DNA from: Methanothrix sp.
Lineage (GTDB): Archaea; Halobacteriota; Methanosarcinia; Methanotrichales; Methanotrichaceae
Assembly (NCBI GenBank): GCA_026394555.1
Contig: JAPKXZ010000022.1
Coordinates: 1-51,633 of the forward strand
Direction of reading: 5' to 3'
Length of the DNA: 51,633 nucleotides
The notes beneath the pieces were generated by a model that saw nothing but the letters and a program-made list of their open reading frames with translations, searched no databases and was not told where the DNA came from. Below are positions 48,734 to 51,633 of this stretch, piece by piece. Within the stretch, counting starts at the first letter, position 1. Every line of letters starts with the position of its first letter. The translations under genes were made by a program, and so were the position numbers.

Positions 48734-49195
48734 CTAAATCCTGGCACTGGTCTTCTTGTACTCAAAATCGCTAAATAGCACCCTGTAATCACTTATGCCT
48801 GAACTTTGCGAGAGCTGATCTGCGATCTTTAGGCAGTCATCCCGGCTTTTTGAGTGTACCATGGTGTAAAGATTATAAGGCCAGTCCTCGGATGCCGCCC
48901 TCTCGTAACAGTGGGTGACCTCATCGACTGAGGCAAATAGCACGCCTGCCCTTTCCACATCTTCGGGTGCCGCCTTCCAGGCAATCATGGCATTGGCCAC
49001 AATTCCCAGAGCCCTGTGACCAATGGTGGCGGCAAAGCGACGAATTATGCCGGCCTCTTGCAGGGCACAGAGGCGAACTATGACCTCCTGCTCGGATATG
49101 CCCACCAGATCTCCTAAGATCTGATAGGGTCGCGATGTAAGAAGCACTCCGTCCTGGGCGATCTTGAGGAGATCAAGATCCTTTTGATCGATCAT
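48734..49195 (-). CDS. Siroheme decarboxylase subunit (AhbA/AhbB, Lrp/AsnC-like)
   Basis: A 153-residue AsnC/Lrp-fold protein of the AhbA/AhbB type: an N-terminal winged helix (DLDLLKIAQDGVLLTSRPYQILGDLVG) then the family block IRRFAATIGHRALGIVANAMIAWKA, VTHCYERAASEDWPYNLYTMVH, and DYRVLFSDFEYKK at the end. AhbA and AhbB together decarboxylate siroheme to didecarboxysiroheme in the alternative heme pathway; only one subunit lies here, so the partner must be elsewhere. It could be mistaken for a transcription regulator, but the tetrapyrrole operon settles the role. The ATG at 49195 overlaps the NosD-like gene's stop (ATGA). Confidence 0.9.
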   Translation of the reverse strand: MIDQKDLDLLKIAQDGVLLTSRPYQILGDLVGISEQEVIVRLCALQEAGIIRRFAATIGHRALGIVANAMIAWKAAPEDVERAGVLFASVDEVTHCYERAASEDWPYNLYTMVHSKSRDDCLKIADQLSQSSGISDYRVLFSDFEYKKTSARI

Positions 49196-51327
49196 TGCCA
49201 CCCCCACGCGTCCTGGAAAGGATAACGATCAACGCCGCCCCCAGGAATTTGGCGCGGCACATCGGCAGGATTGCCATGGACGGAATGGTCGCTCCAGTAG
49301 TTGCCGCCGGCACTCGGCCCGCCATCCCACTGGTTTTGCCCGTTATCCGCAGCATTCTGGATGCCATTTTTCTCGAAGACGTTGTGGTAGAGCAAAAGTC
49401 CTGCGCAGTCCACTAAATTAGCGCCCGCGATCCAATTATCATAGATGTTATTCTCGGTGATGTTGCAATCCTTTGAGCTGCTTATGCGCAGGCCAAAACG
49501 ATTATTTTCACCCAGAATATTTCCAGAAAGGTTCAATCGGCGAGAGGACTGAACATAGATTCCCTGGCCGTTTCTTAGGGCGATGTTGTTCTGAACATTA
49601 ATATTTGCTAGCTGCTGCAAAGATATGCCGTCTAACTTGTTCCCGCTGGCATTATTTGCTTGTAGGAAACAGGAGCTGCTACCCGTAAGGGATATGCCTC
49701 GATCATTGGAAAATGCCGCATTTCCGATAATAGAGCAATTTTGGGATTTGCTGAGAAGCACCCCTTCCCCCTGGTTATTACTGACGCTACCGTTTTGAAT
49801 CCTGCATAGCCGGGATTCATGAAGAGCTATACCGCTTTGGCAGAACTGTATTTCGCACCCCAATAGGCTCAGGCCCTGAGCGTTGTCAGCGCGTAAGCCC
49901 TGGGCAGAACAATTACGGGCCTGGTCGTAGGCAAACTGGCACTCGGATGATGCCTCGACCAAAAAGCCCGTGTTGCAGTTCACGGACAGGCATCGAGATA
50001 TGGTGCACCCTTGGCTGTCTTGAAGGAGAAAACCCGTTTCCGCCCATGAGATGCTGCAATTTTGGATATTGCAGTTGGTGGAATTGACCAGCAACACGCC
50101 CATGCTGCTGTTTTTTAGGGTTAAGTTGGATGCACTAATGTTTTTGCAGGATACAAGCCCCAAAAAGCCGCTGTCCTCCGGCACCATGAGATCGGCTTTT
50201 CCAACCAGATAACAGATCGGCTTATTGTCTAAAAGATTGCTCTGGTCTATATCCTGCACAAAGAAATCATAATTTGATGACCCTGATCGTCCCTGGCCGG
50301 GATCAACGCGTAGGTTGTAGGAGTTTTCCAAAAGGACGTTCTCCCTCAGCATATTTTTCGTACATCCACGCAAAGATATTCCATAGACATTCCGGTATGC
50401 CTGGTTGGAGATAAGAGAGTTTTCTATTGAGCCCTGAAGAAGGATGCCATTGCCGTTCTCGGAAAGATTATTGCTCGCCAGGAGGTTATGATTGGCCCCT
50501 TCCACAAATATTCCAGCCCGCTCGTTCTTCTCACAGATGTTGCCGGATACGTTGCAATTTTGCGATCCGCGCAGGCTTATGCCGACTTTACCGCCTGTTA
50601 TGTAGTTTTTGGTCAGGTTACTATTGCGAGAGTCGACAACATCAAGACCGCTCACATAGCCACGGGACAGGTTGTTATAGGAAACAATGTTGCCATGAGA
50701 TCTGGTGAGCACTACTCCAAATCCGTTTCCAGAAAAGGTGTTATTGACAACGGCATTTCCAAGGGAGTCTTCTATCAGCACCCCGCCTTGCAAAGCAGAT
50801 ATCTGGCAGCCGGAAATCATGCACCCACCAGTGCCGTTGATTCTAATGGCAGTGCTACCCGAGATGGTGCTCTGTAGAACCTCATTTTTCGCGGCGAAGA
50901 TCTCTACACCCTGAGGCGAATTGATCCGGCAATCCCTTAGAGAATTATTCTCACCGGTCACTTTGACGGCCGTCGCGATGCCCCCTATGGTGCAGCGCAC
51001 GAGTTGATTGTTGGGGGAGGCAAGGCTTATGCCAGCATCTTTTCCTCGGGCCTTTATGGTGATGTCGGAAACCCGGCAGCCGGGCGCAGTTACAGCTAAT
51101 GATCCTTCGATAATTACTGCACCTGTGCCGGTGATGTTCACGCTCTTGTCAACAATTGCTCCGGCATAATTTCCAGGCAAGATTTGAATCGTATCTCCAT
51201 TGCCGGCCAGGAAGACGGCGGCCAAAAGCGTATTAGCATCTCCTGATTCACCAGAATCGACAATTAGTGTCTTAGCCTGGCAGGAAGCGACGAGAAGCAA
51301 GAGAAAGAGGACAATGCATAGTTTCAT
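49192..51327 (-). CDS. Secreted NosD-like right-handed beta-helix protein
   Basis: A 711-residue exported protein with a signal peptide (MKLCIVLFLLLLVASCQA; the Cys could mark a lipoprotein-like site). After ILPGNYAGAIVDKSVNITGTG come tens of PbH1-type coils of 22-24 residues with repeating N(N)L/NCxI patterns (NCNVSGNICEKN, NNLSENGNGILLQGS, NCSIIGNAAFSNDRGISL), the NosD/pectate-lyase-like solenoid. The end reads NYWSDHSVHGNPADVP, a common end of methanogen NosD-like proteins. NosD proteins load copper onto N2O reductase, but methanogens have none, so a surface role is likely. Its stop overlaps the ahb start, tying it to the heme operon. ATG 51345 is an alternative start. Confidence 0.8.
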   Translation of the reverse strand: MKLCIVLFLLLLVASCQAKTLIVDSGESGDANTLLAAVFLAGNGDTIQILPGNYAGAIVDKSVNITGTGAVIIEGSLAVTAPGCRVSDITIKARGKDAGISLASPNNQLVRCTIGGIATAVKVTGENNSLRDCRINSPQGVEIFAAKNEVLQSTISGSTAIRINGTGGCMISGCQISALQGGVLIEDSLGNAVVNNTFSGNGFGVVLTRSHGNIVSYNNLSRGYVSGLDVVDSRNSNLTKNYITGGKVGISLRGSQNCNVSGNICEKNERAGIFVEGANHNLLASNNLSENGNGILLQGSIENSLISNQAYRNVYGISLRGCTKNMLRENVLLENSYNLRVDPGQGRSGSSNYDFFVQDIDQSNLLDNKPICYLVGKADLMVPEDSGFLGLVSCKNISASNLTLKNSSMGVLLVNSTNCNIQNCSISWAETGFLLQDSQGCTISRCLSVNCNTGFLVEASSECQFAYDQARNCSAQGLRADNAQGLSLLGCEIQFCQSGIALHESRLCRIQNGSVSNNQGEGVLLSKSQNCSIIGNAAFSNDRGISLTGSSSCFLQANNASGNKLDGISLQQLANINVQNNIALRNGQGIYVQSSRRLNLSGNILGENNRFGLRISSSKDCNITENNIYDNWIAGANLVDCAGLLLYHNVFEKNGIQNAADNGQNQWDGGPSAGGNYWSDHSVHGNPADVPRQIPGGGVDRYPFQDAWGWQ

Positions 51328-51516
51328 CTTTCCTGCTTTATGCATTTGCAAGCTATTAAATCTATGGCAGTAGGGTAAGTTTATTTATTTTGAATATCCT
51401 GCAACTATGCTACGGAGTGCGCCTCAGCAATTTAATAGATGCGAGAACCTTCACCATGGGCCACCAATTTTGCCTATGCATCTCATGTTCCTTTATATAC
51501 CTAACCTCCCGAAAGT
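51328..51516. other. Promoter region of the NosD-heme operon and spacer
   Basis: No gene is seen. On the minus strand, A+T-rich TAAATAAACTT-type sequence near 51377-51392 could supply a TATA element for the operon. TTTATATAC at 51491-51499 is another TATA-like element. Confidence 0.3.
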
Positions 51517-51541
51517 TCAGGCGCACAAGTTTAGCGCCTGA
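51516..51541 (-). terminator. Inverted repeat at the end of the partial transposase gene
   Basis: TTCAGGCGC (51516-51524) pairs perfectly with GCGCCTGAA (51533-51541) around an 8-base loop. It could end the minus-strand transposase transcript or be part of the element's terminus. Confidence 0.4.
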
Positions 51542-51633
51542 ATAATTTCCCTCTGTTTTTTTGTCATTTCAGTGTCAATTATCTGTCCGTCCGCTAAAGA
51601 AATTTTTCTAAATTTCTCCAATTGCAGAAGCAA
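51517..51633 (-). CDS. Transposase C-terminus (partial, runs off the edge), IS1634-like
   Basis: A minus-strand frame open to the window edge encodes 38 residues ending at TGA: LLQLEKFRKISLADGQIIDT, then EMTKKQREIIQALNLCA. The (T/D)TE(M/I)TKKQ(R/K)(E/D)I(I/L) ending is what I recall at the C-terminus of IS1634-type DDE transposases. The 5' portion is outside the window, so completeness cannot be judged. A perfect inverted repeat TTCAGGCGC/GCGCCTGAA lies over the stop codon (51516-51541) and may be a terminator. Confidence 0.45.
   Translation of the reverse strand: MLLQLEKFRKISLADGQIIDTEMTKKQREIIQALNLCA

Noticed and set aside
48734-49195. Lrp/AsnC transcription regulator
   Set aside because: The winged-helix start suggests it, but the HCYER...DWPYNLYTM block and the hem operon identify a siroheme decarboxylase subunit.

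Overview
The window reads as chromosomal DNA of a methanogenic euryarchaeon, most probably an acetoclastic Methanothrix (Methanosaeta) relative. The basis is archaeal-type genes (Kae1, S8e, RIO2, DUF460, Taw1, archaeal Elp3, the Ahb siroheme-to-heme route), TATA-box promoters, a tRNA-Trp whose intron is a box C/D guide RNA, tRNAs without encoded CCA, and very large secreted repeat proteins typical of this lineage. The genus is inferred from general knowledge, not from a search.

Layout. 1-3.0 kb: an A+T-richer accessory stretch (PAP2 phosphatase, lamin-tail secreted protein, COG4705-like membrane protein). 3.3-7.3 kb: kae1-purD (minus strand) and glnA. 7.4-9.6 kb: tRNA-Lys, intron-containing tRNA-Trp, a small conserved gene, endonuclease IV and a single-domain response regulator. 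9.9-18.3 kb: taw1, a pentapeptide-repeat channel, tRNA-Arg, hisG, a metallophosphoesterase, elp3, a tnpB relic, and an S8e-DUF1922-Trm5/Taw2 cluster, so three tRNA-modification genes lie close together. 18.5-25.9 kb: a GntP-type permease, a 1099-residue surface protein, an acylphosphatase fusion, and the pdxS-pdxT-coiled-coil operon. 26-31.5 kb: a 1214-residue surface protein with 28 propeller blades, then a second pentapeptide-repeat channel. 31.6-40.7 kb: pgk, a DHH phosphoesterase, a Met-rich secreted protein, amt-glnK, rio2-DUF460 and an isocitrate/isopropylmalate dehydrogenase.

40.8-42.7 kb: an A+T-rich island holding an intact EEP-type nuclease, a DUF2075 C-terminal relic and a BsuBI/PstI-type endonuclease catalytic domain. 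It is flanked by inverted copies of an intergenic repeat. 42.9-45.9 kb: a 30-residue membrane peptide, a sugar nucleotidyltransferase and a family-4 uracil-DNA glycosylase. 45.9-51.3 kb: a tightly overlapped minus-strand operon, NosD-like beta-helix protein - Ahb siroheme decarboxylase - precorrin-2 dehydrogenase - hemA - hemB, which supplies tetrapyrroles and converts siroheme toward heme. A probable transposase C-terminus runs off the right edge.

Most unusual items: the two paralogous 11-residue-repeat beta-helix channels with no recognisable potassium filter; the tRNA-Trp intron, whose guides match C34 and C39 of its own tRNA and whose box D can be sequestered; the repeat-flanked degenerate nuclease island; and a NosD-like gene translationally coupled to the heme operon.
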